Shown here piece after piece: positions 1-11,173 of a DNA stretch of 47,419 bases. Below the pieces are notes generated by a model, which ran no database searches, was not told the origin of the DNA, and worked only from the letters and a program-made list of their open reading frames with translations. The first letter of the stretch is position 1. Each line of letters opens with the position of its first letter. Source of the DNA: Tubiluchus corallicola. Lineage: Eukaryota; Priapulida; Priapulimorpha; Priapulimorphida; Tubiluchidae. The stretch is from positions 1,174,328 through 1,221,746 of the forward strand of contig JAQGDQ010000023.1 in NCBI GenBank assembly GCA_030141605.1, read 5' to 3'. The translations under genes were made by a program, and so were the position numbers.

Positions 1-1552
1 TATTTTGGATGGAGCCCAACAGTGAAAATTATTGTATTTCCGAATCGGACACAGAAGTGAAGCATGCAAGACTCACATTTGCAAGTTGCAACTGAAAGAA
101 TGGACATTATAGATGCCTTGGAGACTCACTGCTCATCCTGGTACAAAATGAAATGGGTGGCTGCTATGGCTATGAGAGCCTGTGCTATCTTCACGTTGAA
201 GACAGCAACCAAGAAATCAAGTGAATCAAATTCGCATTTGGAAGAAATCGAGTTAAACGGTGTATTTTCAGTGCAAACTTTGCAGAAAGCCGAGTCACTA
301 ATTCTATTATGGCTTCAGAAGCGTGCTGGTAATGAACTGGCGAAGAACTTTTTACGCTTGAGCCCTTTTGTTGATGAAGCCGGACTCATCGGAGCAGGCA
401 TTAGAGTCCAAAAATCGCAGTTGTCCTTCCAAGAGAATCTGGTTTTAGTACCTGGCAAGACTGTGGCATCGAGATTAATCATCAAATGGTATCATGCCAA
501 AGTAGTACATCATGCTGGCAGAGGAATCTGAACTCATGCATCTGCAAAGTCATAACTGCCTGCGTAGCTTGCCGTAGATTAAGGCGTGGTGTTGAGGAGC
601 AAAAGATGTCAGACCTACCTAGCAATAGATTTGCACCAGCACCACCATTCACTTATTGTGGTACAGACCTGTTTGGTCCTTTGTTTGTTCGCAGTGGTCG
701 AAAAACGCTCAAGAGATATGGTGGAATATTTACGTGCCTAAGATGCCGAGCTGCATTTGGAGCTAGTTCGTTAGACACGGATTCCATTATAATGGCATTA
801 CGCAGATTCATAGCCAGACGAGGGCCAATCAGACTATTAAGAAGTGATCGTGGCACTAATTTAGTTGGAACTGCCAATGAAATACAACGTGGACTACAAG
901 AAATGGACCATACCAAAATTCAAGACTATCTGCTGCAAAATGGAGCTGACTGGAAGATGAATATCCCTGCAGCTAGCCACCAGCTGTCCCTGGAGGCACG
1001 TGAGAACGCCTAATAGGTGCCAGCAGAAGAATGTTGGAATAGCTAATGCTCGAAAATCCCAGCCTATTGAGTCATTGAGGACCTTTCTTGTTGAAGTTGA
1101 ATCCATCATAAACAGCCATCCTATCACCGTAGAGTCTATAAGTGACCATGAGCTTCTGCCATTAACCCCAAGCAGCATACTGACGACCAAATCAAGAGTT
1201 ATACTGCCGCCACCTGGTGTATTCCAACGCAAAGACGTCTACTGCAGAAAGCAGTGGAGAAGAGTACAATACCTTGTGGACCAATTCTGGTCGAGGTGGA
1301 GGCGTGAGTACATCCCCACATACTTCAACCACGATCAAAGTGGCACCAGAAGAAGAGATCACTACGTATTGGTGATGTTTGTCTGATAGTTGATAACACA
1401 GTGCCTAGAAACATGTGGAAACTGGGAAAAGTCATCAAAACGTATACAACCGAAACCGGTGGTGATGTCAGAAGCGTCAGACTGAAGATCCAAGACAGCG
1501 AAATGGAACGATCAATCACCAAGCTGGTTCTCATCACTGAGTGCGAGATTTA
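1..1552 (+). pseudogene. pol: BEL/Pao retrotransposon pol, 3' part (linker, integrase, C-terminal domain), broken
   Basis: Three overlapping reading frames read as the end of a BEL/Pao polyprotein. Up to about 530 comes the linker and the HH half of the integrase zinc finger (WYHAKVVHHAGRG). From about 530 come the CC half (CVACRRL) and the integrase core, with the first catalytic Asp in YCGTDLFGP and the second in LLRSDRGTN. The frame then breaks. The expected catalytic Glu is at 1004-1006, directly after a TGA at 1001-1003 where the family has Trp. From about 1060 the typical C-terminal domain follows (VILPPPGVF, WRRVQYLVDQFW), reaching a final TAG near 1552 after another frameshift near 1385. 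In life this integrase would insert reverse-transcribed element DNA into the genome. Protease and RT lie beyond the left edge. Family assignment is confident; the element is inactive. Confidence 0.88.
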
Positions 1553-1600
1553 GTTGAATCCCCCATCGGGGAGCCTGGACTCAGTGCAAAATTCTCATTA

Positions 1601-1640
1601 GACATTTTGGGGGAGCCAGACGTGAATGCGACTGTATATC
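1601..1640 (+). other. Probable polypurine tract and start of BEL/Pao 3' LTR
   Basis: About 55 bases after the pol stop is a G-rich purine run (GGGGGAG, 1609-1615) followed by GTGAATGCG near 1622. In LTR elements the polypurine tract primes plus-strand synthesis directly before the 3' LTR. The position is right, but the LTR start is not a clean TG and the right end of the LTR was not found, so the boundary is tentative. Confidence 0.4.
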
Positions 1641-2830
1641 CCTACTACACATTACCACTTGAAATGAATCACCACAAGCCTGTAACCTTTATACTCTGTA
1701 GACCTGTCGTTCTCATTTTCGTACATACCTTGTCACAGTGTACATGTAGTTCTGGTTTTCGAATTATATCTTACGGACAAATGTGATGTTTAAATAAGGC
1801 CACTAAAATCGTAAGTAGCCATAAATGACTCTACTTTTAGTGCTAATTATCATGTAGTGGTGATATTAATTTCGTATGTGACCTATTGCTAATATTTTGT
1901 AAACCAGCAATAGTATGTCTTCCCTTTAATTTTGATTTTAAATGCGTAATACTAAATCTATCTACAGTAGTTTTTCTCAACTCATTTGCTTACTTGTTAA
2001 TCACTACTGTTTGTTAATAAAAAAATTATTATCATTTTTCGCTACTTTTTTGCAGTTACTATTTTCTTCTTGCTTTTCCGATCTTGTACTTTATAAAATA
2101 AATTTATTTGGGGTTCATCGCACCAAATCAAAGCCGTACTGCGTTTTGGTTTATATTGGTTTGGGCGCATCCACAGTATTATTAAAGTACAAATTATATA
2201 ACTTGTGTATGAGTTTCTCTCAGCTTACAGCATATAGAGGGCATTCGAGCAAATAATGGCTAATACGTTCAAAACGATAACCACGAGAACATTTTTTCCC
2301 AACAATATTACCACTAGATTTTTTACAACCATGCATGTTTATATGATAATTAAGCTGAGAAAAACCTATTCTTAAGTGAGTACATACCGTAAAGAATTTT
2401 ACCGTGAGTTAAATATTTGGGGTCTGTTTGCGAAATCGATATAATTCTTTAAAAAAATTATGTTTAGGCTACTGATCGAGGTTGGTAATTGTGTATAAGA
2501 AGGAAGGTTATTTCAAGCGGACACAGCCAAAGGAAAGAAAGAATTATGAAGACAACGAGTACAAAATAAAGATAGGTTATTACGATTTCTTAAGAACTGA
2601 ACAGATAATTCCGTATTAGCGTAGCATAATAAGCAACCACACTTTCGTACGGTTGCTAAGTGTTTTGTAGAGACGCGACAAAAAACAGCGTCTAACAGAG
2701 TTTTTCTCAAGATTTGCTGCATAGCGTGCACCTCAACTTCAACGTGAATTATCTCAGCTTAGAAATAACATAGAGCTTGGTATCAAAATGATCTTCACGA
2801 AATGGAGGTTCAGCATATGTGAATAGCTAG
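1641..2830. other. AT-rich sequence, possibly the rest of the BEL/Pao LTR; no gene seen
   Basis: Only short chance frames are present. The left part probably continues the LTR that begins near 1621. Its end, its polyadenylation site and any target-site duplication could not be placed by eye. Confidence 0.3.
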
Positions 2831-3224
2831 AAAAGCTTAATTGTCGACCTATGGACGGTTTTGCTATACAAGCACACAAATAGTCTTCTATCAGATAGCA
2901 GATCAAAGTCATTGTCATATAATAAGTTTGCAGTATTGGAGGCTTTCATCGCTTTGGAGCAAATAAAGGCCGCAGGTTTTCCCACATTTTCGATAGAATC
3001 TGAAAGGCATGCAGGACAGGTATATTACACAGCAGAGTCAGCATATTCAAGAATAGGGCGGATCATAGATTTGCAAAATTATTTGCTTGTTAATATTATT
3101 AAAATTTTAATGCAAATCTAATCCCTACATCTTGTCATTCGCCATTGTTTCTCATCATATCATTACACTTATTACCTTACAGGCTTTCCTTCCTTTTATC
3201 TTGAAACTTTGTTATTCCATTTTG
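2831..3224 (+). other. Short open frame of unknown status upstream of a LINE-like 3' end
   Basis: A plus-strand frame of about 96 codons runs from a stop at 2828-2830 to the stop at 3119-3121. It has no ATG near its start, no recognisable domain and no convincing splice sites. It precedes the hairpin and TTA tail of 3231-3421, so it may be the remnant of a retroelement ORF. It is recorded only so that the stretch is accounted for; coding status is doubtful. Confidence 0.15.
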
Positions 3225-3425
3225 CCTATTCGGCTCAGACCTTACAAGTTCATCTTCTGATCTGAGCCGATAATTGACTGCGCTGAATTAATCAATCGTT
3301 TGGCTATATTTCATTTATTATTTTTATGTTATTTTCAAATTGTGAATTTTTGTGTAAGATATTGTTAAATTGTACTTGGCTTTTGGAATAAATAAATAAT
3401 ATTATATTATTATTATTATTTATAA
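3225..3425 (+). mobile_element. Probable LINE 3' end: hairpin plus (TTA)n tail
   Basis: A 9-bp perfect inverted repeat (CGGCTCAGA at 3231-3239, TCTGAGCCG at 3261-3269) is followed by an AT-rich stretch ending in GGAATAAATAAATAATATTA and a TTA-type simple repeat to 3421. A stem-loop near the 3' end followed by a short simple-repeat tail is typical of several non-LTR retrotransposon groups, where RT recognises the 3' end. No ORF of the same element is recognisable upstream, so it would be heavily 5'-truncated or decayed. Confidence 0.45.
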
Positions 3426-3582
3426 AACTGGAAGGGTAACACATAAAAAATTATTTTCAGCATATCGATCCGTTTATCTGTTGAATACAGTATATGAACA
3501 TCCCATTTCATCCCAGATTAGAGATATAGACCAAGATGTTTGTGCGAACTAACAGTTGTTAAAACAGTCAGCATTGTTGCGA

Positions 3583-3665
3583 TAGCGCAGTGGCTGAGGA
3601 TGATTCAGCGTTGAAAGTAACTATTGTATCGTTCTACTGGTCAGTCCTATGATCCATGATTAACA
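3583..3665 (+). repeat. Possible tRNA-derived SINE head
   Basis: The sequence TAGCGCAGTGGC at about 3592 fits an RNA polymerase III A box as found in tRNA-derived SINEs. About 55 bases downstream, TGGTCAGTCC sits at B-box distance but matches the B-box consensus poorly. No clear tail or target-site duplication was found. It could be a chance match. Confidence 0.3.
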
Positions 3666-3866
3666 AATCAGAGTTTAAACGTTTAGCAGTTAAAATGGAG
3701 TCTTTGACAATTTGTTGTTTATAGTATCTGGCAGTTGTTTATAGCATCTCAATAGCTTCCTTTTACTAGTAAATTCCCCGACACTGCAGAGAATTTCACC
3801 GATTGGGATGCCATTTTTTATAACCTCAGTACGATCATTAATGCTATCGAAGTTGTTTTCGAAGAT

Positions 3867-3882
3867 GTTAGCTGATGCTAAC
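3867..3882 (+). repeat. Short perfect hairpin GTTAGC-TGAT-GCTAAC
   Basis: A six-base-pair stem with a TGAT loop is directly followed by GAAACGTC. The arrangement looks like a fragment of a retroelement terminal region, because Penelope-like elements often carry structured ends, but the hammerhead core is not complete. Function unknown. Confidence 0.3.
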
Positions 3883-4231
3883 GAAACGTCTCAAATTAAA
3901 TTTATTTTAATACATATTGAAGCGACTGGCAAGGAGTAATACTTATAGCTTAATCACTTTTAATAGCTTTTAATAACTGAGCCTGGTATCGTATTTTCTA
4001 TTTCATAATACAGGAGAGTCTGGAAGTGACAGTTCCGTAATGAAGCGTAACCAGAACAATAAAAACAAATAACGCTGATAACGCTTATAGTATGCTTAAT
4101 ATGGAATAAAATAATGAATGAGATAGGAGGGGGAGAAGAGTAGGAAAATATAGGACAGGAAGTGACGGGATAGCTAATACATTCAATATAATAAAATTCA
4201 AATCGCAGTGTAAAATCTTCGCAGCCTTTTT

Positions 4232-4510
4232 AGCAGTGTTCAAAAAGCGTTATTGATATATTAATAAGTAATACTCAAAATGCTTTTGTAAAAGGCCGAT
4301 ATATAGCTGAAAACACAAACTAGTGTACGACCTATTGCCTTAAGCAGAAAAAAGCGACAACCCTGGATTCTATTATTAATTGACTTTGAAGAGTCATTTG
4401 ATACGCAAGAGTGGACATTTTTATACGTGAAGTATTAAAATTTCTAAATCTTGGTGATAATAATTTTGTCAAGTAGTTAAGATGACGCTGTATAATTGTA
4501 TAAAATTATT
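4232..4510 (+). pseudogene. Decayed LINE reverse transcriptase fragment
   Basis: Across at least three frames the plus strand reads as the N-terminal part of a LINE RT. One frame gives NTQNAFVKGRYIAENT. After a shift comes IDFEESFD, the site of the first catalytic Asp, then TQEWTFLY, and later KMTLYNCI near 4479-4502. Several stops (for example TAG near 4321) interrupt it. The later GVxQG and YADD motifs were not found, so only the fingers/early palm region survives. Clade is not resolved beyond a LINE with L1/Tx1- or CR1-like wording. Confidence 0.65.
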
Positions 4511-6241
4511 GTAATTTTTCTCGAAACAGCCTTAAACACCATAGGAATCAGTGGCTCTCTGAATCCTATCCATGTAAAATATAGATTCAATTGTGTAAAG
4601 TGCTATTAAAATTCTTCTGTAACATTGCTGTGTATAATTATTTTCCTTTTCATTAACTAAATGAATTAGAGTTCATTTGTTCTGTACGCTTGAGCCACAA
4701 TACTCCTTTGTAGTAAATGTATCGATTTAATTCGTTTACTTGTTGTTGTTTTTTTATAATGGTGGTTTATACATGTATACACAAACATATATACATAAAC
4801 AACAATCTACAGGTTATGTTTTTTCAACGGATATGTCTGTAGGTCAGTAACGAAAACGTTTGTAAAGCGAATGCAAAATAATGTAAACTTTCTACTTCAA
4901 AAAAGTTAGCATGTTTGTGTCTTGATTTAAAAAATATTATACATCTACATGTATACGTAAAAATTTATACTTGATTTTCACATAAAAATAAGTTACGAAA
5001 TGAGTGAAATAGGCGGTAAAACCTTATAACATTTGTGGTTGCAGTGTTGTGGTAATTAACTGTTTTTAACACGGTTTCAAAAGAATATTACCCCACTTTA
5101 AGTGGCGTAGCTAATAGAGGAGCGAGGGGGTGCAACCTCTCCCCCTGAGCACATTTCTTCATATTGGTGTTTTTACGACATTTTTTTTAACTCTGCAGTT
5201 CACTTCTGCAATTTGTTTGTTGTTTTTTAATCGCATGGCTTTGGAAGAATTTTCTGGAACCGTTACTTTATTTAAAAAACCTTGCTCCCATGTTTTTGAA
5301 ATGAGCGCCGAATTCAAGTGACGAGAAACTGACCATCAACAATGTACTCGTATTCATGATCGCCAATGACGTGTCTTCTGTTTATTCTAACCTGTCCACA
5401 TTTTTCTGATCTTACCAATAACTAGCGCAGTTGCTGAATGATCCGGCTGAAACAAACATTCCTATCTTCCTTTTTTGGCGGAGGAAAGATTGTGCTGATT
5501 AGCTTTGCTCTCCATTGAAAGAGAGTTGGCTACTGAAGTGGATTATAATAAAGCTATCTTACTTTCCTAGAATGAAGCCTGAAAAGAGATTCGTGATACG
5601 TTTTCACAATGTTTCTTTTTTGTTTTCATTTTACTTTAAAATAAAAATAAATCAATAAAATAACATGATTTTATCATGTTTTGAGACTGACGAGCTTGCT
5701 GTAAAACTTTTTATTGTGTTTTAATTTTAAATACAAAATAGCAATAATGTAGGCCCTACTTCCTTTAAAACGGTATTTTCTCTTGTTTTATTTTATATTC
5801 AAAATTAAAATGTATAATCAGTGGGTTAAACATTGTTTGGCGTGAAAAGTTCGTTAAATAATGTCCTTACTTGTGCAAAAAGTGAGAAATTCATTTCAAA
5901 TTTTGTACAATTCAAAAAATTACCTTTCTTATACATATATACGTATAATGTGAAATGCAAAATGTGAAATGAGTTTACGCGATAACTAATTGTATTGTTT
6001 AACGTAATTTTTGTCTTTGCTCAGCTTTTCTAATTTATTACTTATTACACAGGTGTCACCAGTATACACAATTCATTGCAATTATTAGCGCCTTAAAATT
6101 AAATTATAAAAATAAAACTAATATAACACTAAAAATAGCCACTTCTGATTGTAACCGTCGAGACCTTTGTGGTACAGTGTACTAACAAGACTCCGTTTCT
6201 TTTTTTAAGATTGAGGACATTTTTGTGCATTCTGTTTGCAG
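4511..6241. other. AT-rich sequence with no recognisable gene; left flank or intron of the host gene
   Basis: Frames are short and broken and no repeat family was recognised, apart from simple runs and a short direct repeat (AATGTGAAATG) near 5950. Because the exon at 6242 begins with an acceptor site, at least the right end of this stretch is intron of the host gene. Upstream exons may lie here or off the left edge, but none could be supported. Confidence 0.4.
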
Positions 6242-6392
6242 CAAAGCTTTGCCGATGTGATGCGGCTATCAATAATTTCTGCAAGAACGTCAGAGGAATC
6301 GAATCTCAGTCAACTTGGGAATGTTAGCCACATACATGGAAGTAATGGTAGTATGTATGGAAGTACAGATAGTTTTCTGAAATCAAGTGTCG
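6242..6392 (+). CDS. Host gene of unknown function, third-from-last exon
   Basis: A 151-nt open stretch follows a good acceptor (TTCTGTTTGCAG, AG at 6240-6241) and ends before a GTAAAT donor at 6393. Read from its first base it gives 50 residues, beginning QSFADVMRLSIISARTSEES and rich in Ser, Gly and Asn (GNVSHIHGSNGSMYGSTDSF), and leaves one extra base (phase 1). That base joins the first two of the next exon at 15884 to make a Val codon, so the phases agree over a 9.5-kb intron. No domain, signal peptide or membrane span is visible; the piece looks disordered. A stronger-looking donor (GTAAGT at 6417) exists, but splicing there with the same downstream acceptor would give a different phase. 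Upstream exons are missing. Confidence 0.6.
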
Positions 6393-7329
6393 GTAAATAT
6401 CGTTATTTTTACATCTGTAAGTAAGTCGACTATCATTTGCTTAAGACTGTACATTCTAACTGCTCTGAAGCATAGTACTGCTGCATGATTTGCACGTTTT
6501 GTGAATGAATTTAAACAACAGCAGCCCTTCTTGCAGTTTAGAGGTGTTTTTTGATGATAATCAAAATTTACCAATCTTCTTGAATCTCCTAAAGTTGTTA
6601 TTTTATTATAATAGTATTTTTTTATTATTAAGAGTATAATCTGTTTGATTTACCAACGTTTATTTTTTTATTTTTCGGCTTTTTTGTTTCTTTAATATAT
6701 CGCACATCCACACGGCCAGGGTCACAAAACTCACAAGGCACACACCCCGGGTAGGATTTATGTTTACATGTGACCCACCAAGCACAGGTCAAAGGTCACG
6801 GAATAGGCAAGGCTTTATGTATTTTGGTTAGGCTGGATCTCCTCCTACATAGTTTTTGAGCCATTCACAATTTTTCGTATGTGATAAGTGAAAGTGAAGT
6901 CTTATGCGTAGCTGAATATGGGTTATTTACGTGCGGAAAATTTTTCGGTAGGGAGCAAAAACCAAAATCGATGAGGTCAGGTGCAGCGCAAATGCTTTCA
7001 GTGTCGAGTAACAGTGGCGTGTAGTACATACATAGCAAATGAAAGGTCTTGATGAGACGAATCGAATGTATAAGTTTCGGTTTGGTGGACACTGGTCCTC
7101 GATGTCCCAGGTTAAAGAAAAGAATCCGATTTTAGTACTCAAATGTCACCCGGCACTGACAAAGGAAATGGAGTCACTATTTTAAATAAGTGTTAGTATA
7201 TTAGTAAAATTAACCTTTTTATACGATTTTACAAAACTTAAATTTATCACTGATAACATTCACAGTATTTTAAAAGTAAAACATCTGGTTAGAACTTTAT
7301 CAGGGTGTAATTGATCAAGCTAATTTTTA
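6393..7329. other. Intron sequence with a GC-richer block, perhaps an old repeat
   Basis: The first part of the 9.5-kb host intron. The block at about 6700-7150 is less AT-rich than its surroundings and contains only overlapping minus-strand frames of 70-75 codons without a recognisable product. It resembles a dispersed non-coding repeat, but only one copy was seen in the window. Confidence 0.3.
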
Positions 7330-8470
7330 ACCAACTTTGGCCATGTGGCTCTAATCCAGTAGTTTTATATAGTGTTCCCAAAGTAGACAAACCTAATATA
7401 CGAATGAGACGTATTCTTTCTGCTCTCAATACTGTCATGTATGGCTACTTCAAAATTTCTAGTACATATTTGTGAACTCCTTACTAATAATGAATACACT
7501 GTTCAGGATCCTTCAGCTTCGTTACAGAAATGCTATGTTTGAATAATTGCTGTGAACTTTTGACGTTGAAAGTCTATTTACAAGCATTGCTCTTGATGAA
7601 ACTATTGATATCTGTATTCATTCACTATTTAATAATATCGATCTTGTTGTAATCTCAACTCAGACCTATTTCGCCATCTGTTGGAAGTTTCTGTAAAAAA
7701 CGTACAATTTCTGTTTAATAGTGATTTATATGAACAAATTCAATGAACTGTGATGGACTCACCTTTACGACCTACTTTTGCTCTAATATTTATGTGTGTA
7801 CTGTGAAAAATTGGCATAATAATTGTCCTTAAGAATTTAAGTTGTCGATAAACATTATGTAGATGACACTTTTCTATTGATCACAACCACATACCTTTGT
7901 TTTTAGATTATTTAAATTTGTGTCACCCTTGCATCAAATATACTTGCGATATTGAAAATAATGGTTCTTTATCTTTTTTAGATATACTACTTCATTATGA
8001 ACAGAATGGCATCTATCTAAATCCGATCGTAAAAAAATACTAGTTTACTAGTCTGTATGCTGATTTTGAATGTTTCACTTGCAGGCAGTTCAAATGCAAC
8101 CTTATTTAAGCTTTAGCACATAGAGATTTTTGTATTTCATCAACATATCACAAATTTCATGAAGAACTTACCAAAAAATATCTTGTTAAAGTCTTTTCCC
8201 GGAAAATCTCCGTACAGACTGTTTCCAAAGAATAGCATATTTACCTACACAGTTCATTGGTCTTCAGTCTTTGCAAGTGAAAAACACAAAATCAGTCATG
8301 ATTAGGCAAATTTACCCCCTTGTTCCGCTACACATTACTTTAAAATGTGGCAATAGTTTTGGCTCTTTCTTTCCATTTAAAGACAAAATAACCACGTTCT
8401 TGCAACCTAATACAGTTTATAGATTCCAGCATTTTCTTCATATTGGTACAGCATGGCAGGAATACAATCA
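7330..8470 (+). pseudogene. Penelope-like element reverse transcriptase, decayed
   Basis: Motifs in family order can be read across shifting frames. First comes the region around SVPKVDKPNIRMRRILSALN (about 7370). Then TFDVESLFTSIALDETI (about 7560-7615), which holds the first catalytic Asp; MDSPLRPTFALIFMC (about 7750); and HYVDDTFLLI (about 7855), the YxDD-type catalytic box. The thumb-side block has SLYADFECF, HRDFCIS and HEEL. Finally KCGNSFGSFFPFKDKI (about 8345-8390) leads toward a GIY-YIG nuclease that I do not see. Penelope-like elements are retroelements that combine a telomerase-like RT with a GIY-YIG endonuclease. Multiple stops and shifts make this a relic, sitting sense-oriented in the host intron. 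Confidence 0.78.
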
Positions 8471-8635
8471 AATTGGAGCCAGCTGCCATTCAATAACACT
8501 TCTGCAGTAAACCAAGCTTTGACCTGTGATCTAAACTTTAATAGTGGATCGAGATATAAGTGGTCTTTGGATGCGGTAGAAAATTTATCGGAAATCACTT
8601 GGATTTGTTGGCAAATTACAACAACTGCATCACTG

Positions 8636-9462
8636 CACGCTTAAACATAAGTACAATTTTAAAGAAGTTCCTAACTGTGCACGATGATGATGTCTTGTAT
8701 GTAACTGAGACAAGATTAGATGAGTCGTCACCAAATGCCGAATTTGAGATGGACGGCTACGGAATGGAGAGAAAGGACGTACTGACCACAAGGCTGTTTC
8801 CCATATCAAACTAATTTTGAAATTACATGCAAATGACATTGTAGGACATCTTTTAACGTCGATTGAAGCTTTTTTGAACGATAGAAAACAACGTGTTGCT
8901 ATTGGTAATAATGTATCTGAATATGTATGTGTAACATCTGGTGTGCCTCGGGGAAGTGCTCTTGGACGGCTTTTTTGTGTTTTGTTAATGATTTAAATGA
9001 TGTCATTGATGCACTAATAGTAAAATTATCTGCAGATGATGTAAAACTCTATCAAAGTTTTTGGTGAAGTCAAAATAGTGATCTTCAATCAGCCCTAGAT
9101 GCAATTAACTTATAGGCTAATGCGTGGCAACTAGTTATAGCCACACCGAAATGCAATGTTATACATATTGGGAATGCTGATCCGAGCCATGAATATCACT
9201 TTTTGGCTCTTATTTACCCGTCGAAGCAAGTGTGCATGGTCTTGGTGTTATAATTTATCATGACCTGAAATGGACAAACCAATGCATTGAGGCAGCTACT
9301 AAAGCCAACAGAATTACAAATATGTTGTTTAGAATGTTTTCTACTGATGGTAAAGACATATTATTGTTCATAGTTTACATAAGACCTACTGTAAAGTATT
9401 GCTAGCCAGTCTGGAATCCAGCTTTATTGGGTAGTGTTGACCGTATAGAAAGCGTACAGGAA
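8636..9462 (+). pseudogene. CR1-like LINE, 5' segment (endonuclease scrap and RT)
   Basis: The segment begins with an endonuclease N-terminal scrap (LNISTILKKF, VLYVTETRLDESSP, MDGYGMERKD; about 8640-8785) that jumps directly into RT, so the rest of the nuclease and early RT are deleted. From about 8795 the RT palm follows: HIKLILKLHAND, then FLNDRKQRVAIG, then VTSGVPRGSALG, and after a frameshift KLSADDVKLYQS (about 9030-9060), in which the usual Phe-Ala-Asp-Asp box has Ser for Phe. Post-palm sequence (WQLVIATPKCNVIHIGN, RITNMLFRMF, WNPALLGSVDRIESVQ) continues until about 9462, where an antisense LINE fragment interrupts it. The rest resumes near 10,196. Confidence 0.8.
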
Positions 9463-10195
9463 GTAATCAGTCTCAGCAGCTTTGGGGGGCATCCAATTCT
9501 CTGCGGGAGTGTAAACAGGCCCGATCTGCTAACCAAATCAAATGCTTTGGTCAGGTCAATGAATGCCATAAACAGTCTTTGTTGTTCGCGGCTTTTTTCC
9601 TGGAGCTGTCTTAGAGAGAATATCATGTCAATGGTGGATCTCTCTGCCCTGAAACCGCATTGTGCTTCTGGGTAAACCCGTTTGGCGAGACGGTGGAGTC
9701 TGGACTGAAGTGGCCTCTCCAGGGTGCACGCCTGGGCAAGGTATATGGAGATCCTGAGTTGCCCAGACATCAGGAACCCCTCTCTTCCTCCCTGGTGTAG
9801 TCCAAAGGAAAGCAGAGCGATACGTTTGGCACCAGGTTGGCTGCAGGAGCTGCTGGAGTCAGTGAGCATGCTGCACTGGTCCGCCTTCGGGGCTCCACTC
9901 CTGATTTGGAAGGTTTACTCCTCTACACATGGCCGTTGGGTCACTTGACCTCCTTCGCCCTCTAGCCGTTGGCTGCTTGTGCAAGCATTTTTATCGGTCA
10001 TAGCGCCAATAGCTCGCTTTCACACCTAGCTCATTTAGTAAAACCAGTGTCGCCACGAGGAGGCAGAGCGTAGGAGTTTGTCTGGCAGAGGTGGTAGAGT
10101 TGCACAAGCCTCTTGGAGCCACTTTGTAGGTCACTGGGAGCTCATCCCCAAGTGGCCAGCTCCGGCAATACCAAGACCTTTAGACACCATTTTAT
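9459..10195 (-). pseudogene. Antisense LINE fragment inserted in the CR1-like LINE
   Basis: On the minus strand an open frame of 155 codons (9402-9869) reads as early RT: AQCGFRAERSTIDMIFSLRQ, then AFIDLTKAFDLVSRSGLF with the first catalytic Asp, then RIGCPPKLLRLI. The recognisable match stops near 9459, and the frame then runs into the antisense of the host LINE. Upstream sequence (9870-10195) is GC-richer than the flanks and probably belongs to the same element, though no motif was recognised. The host LINE continues on both sides, so this is a nested insertion or an antisense recombination product. Target-site duplications were not convincing. Confidence 0.68.
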
Positions 10196-10730
10196 AGATG
10201 TAATTTAATGTATATGCCATATCCTAAGCGTCTGAAGGTTCTACATTTAAAGTCTTTAGAAGAGAGACGCATTCAAAAAGATTTAGCTTTATTCTACCAA
10301 ATTCTTCATAGAGAAGTTGATTTTGATTTTGTCAAATTTTTTACCAGAGTATCTTGCAATAGAACAAGACAAAGTCATTCTTTGAAGCTTTTCGTGCGTC
10401 GAACAGCTAAAGTATCATTTGGTCAATTTTTCTCAAATCATGTTGTACCGATTTGGAACTCATTGTCTGCATATATTGATGGTGCACCCTCGTAGCTGCA
10501 CTAAATATTAAGTTGTTTAAAAGCCACTTATATAAAGTTAACTTGCATAAATTCCCTAAATGCATAAGTACACAATAGACACATGTAAGCAGTTAATCTC
10601 TTTGTGTCTTTACCACACTCTTGTAAATATTTTATTTGTATGTTTTTTGCCTATGTGTTTTATTCTTTTTTTTGTGTAGACTGTATTTTACTACTGGGTG
10701 TGAATAAAATAAAATAAATAAGTAAAAGAC
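10196..10730 (+). pseudogene. CR1-like LINE, 3' segment: C-terminal domain, 3' UTR and tail
   Basis: The frame 10,208-10,495 encodes the C-terminal block that follows RT in CR1/Jockey-like LINEs: YPKRLKVLHLKSLEERRIQK, then LALFYQILH, SHSLKLFVRR, FFSNHVVPIWNSL, ending at TAG. An AT-rich 3' UTR follows and ends in an AATAAAATAAAATAAATAAG tail near 10,695-10,722, as expected for target-primed reverse transcription. It is the second half of the element that starts at 8636. Confidence 0.78.
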
Positions 10731-11173
10731 TGTCAAATAAGTGGTGACATCAGGTTATAGCTGTTGTTAGTGGGCGCCAGGTGTCTTGGGTGCCGGTCAA
10801 TTTTTATATGTGCTCCTAGATTTTATTAATTTTAAATAGTTTTTATTTCATTAATTATCACGCGGATCATTGGGTAGTAAAATAGTGTACTCCTTTTGGT
10901 CTTATTTTCATTTTAAATTTATTTAATACAGAAATTTTACTCTGTTTTATACATATTTTAGTATCCAAGAATTTGTCTTCATTAAAGTTTTTGTTTGATG
11001 AATTGTAAGTTTGTTAACAGCTGTATTTTAAATTGAAATGTAACTTGGTTTGTTTATTTATTGTTCTCAATTTATGCTAGTAACTTCTTAATTGTAAAGC
11101 AGACATGGAGAGAATGAAACTTTTTTATAAAAAAACATTTACCTACTTTTACTTACTTACCAAACAAGATCTC
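10731..11173. other. Intron sequence, nothing recognised
   Basis: AT-rich, without open frames of note or recognisable repeats. Confidence 0.35.

Larger units (their letters stand above)
3426..4231. other. Intergenic AT-rich sequence with a SINE-like segment and a small hairpin
   Basis: No coding region is visible. Two items inside are listed separately: a tRNA-like stretch near 3583-3665 and a six-base-pair hairpin at 3867-3882. Confidence 0.4.

Noticed and set aside
2861-3121. An 86-codon frame as a gene
   Set aside because: No ATG near the start, no domain, no splice signals; it may be chance or retroelement debris.
3860-3890. Hammerhead ribozyme core (CTGATG ... GAAAC)
   Set aside because: The core lacks the expected A after CTGATG and there is no room for stem II, so only a six-base-pair hairpin is claimed.
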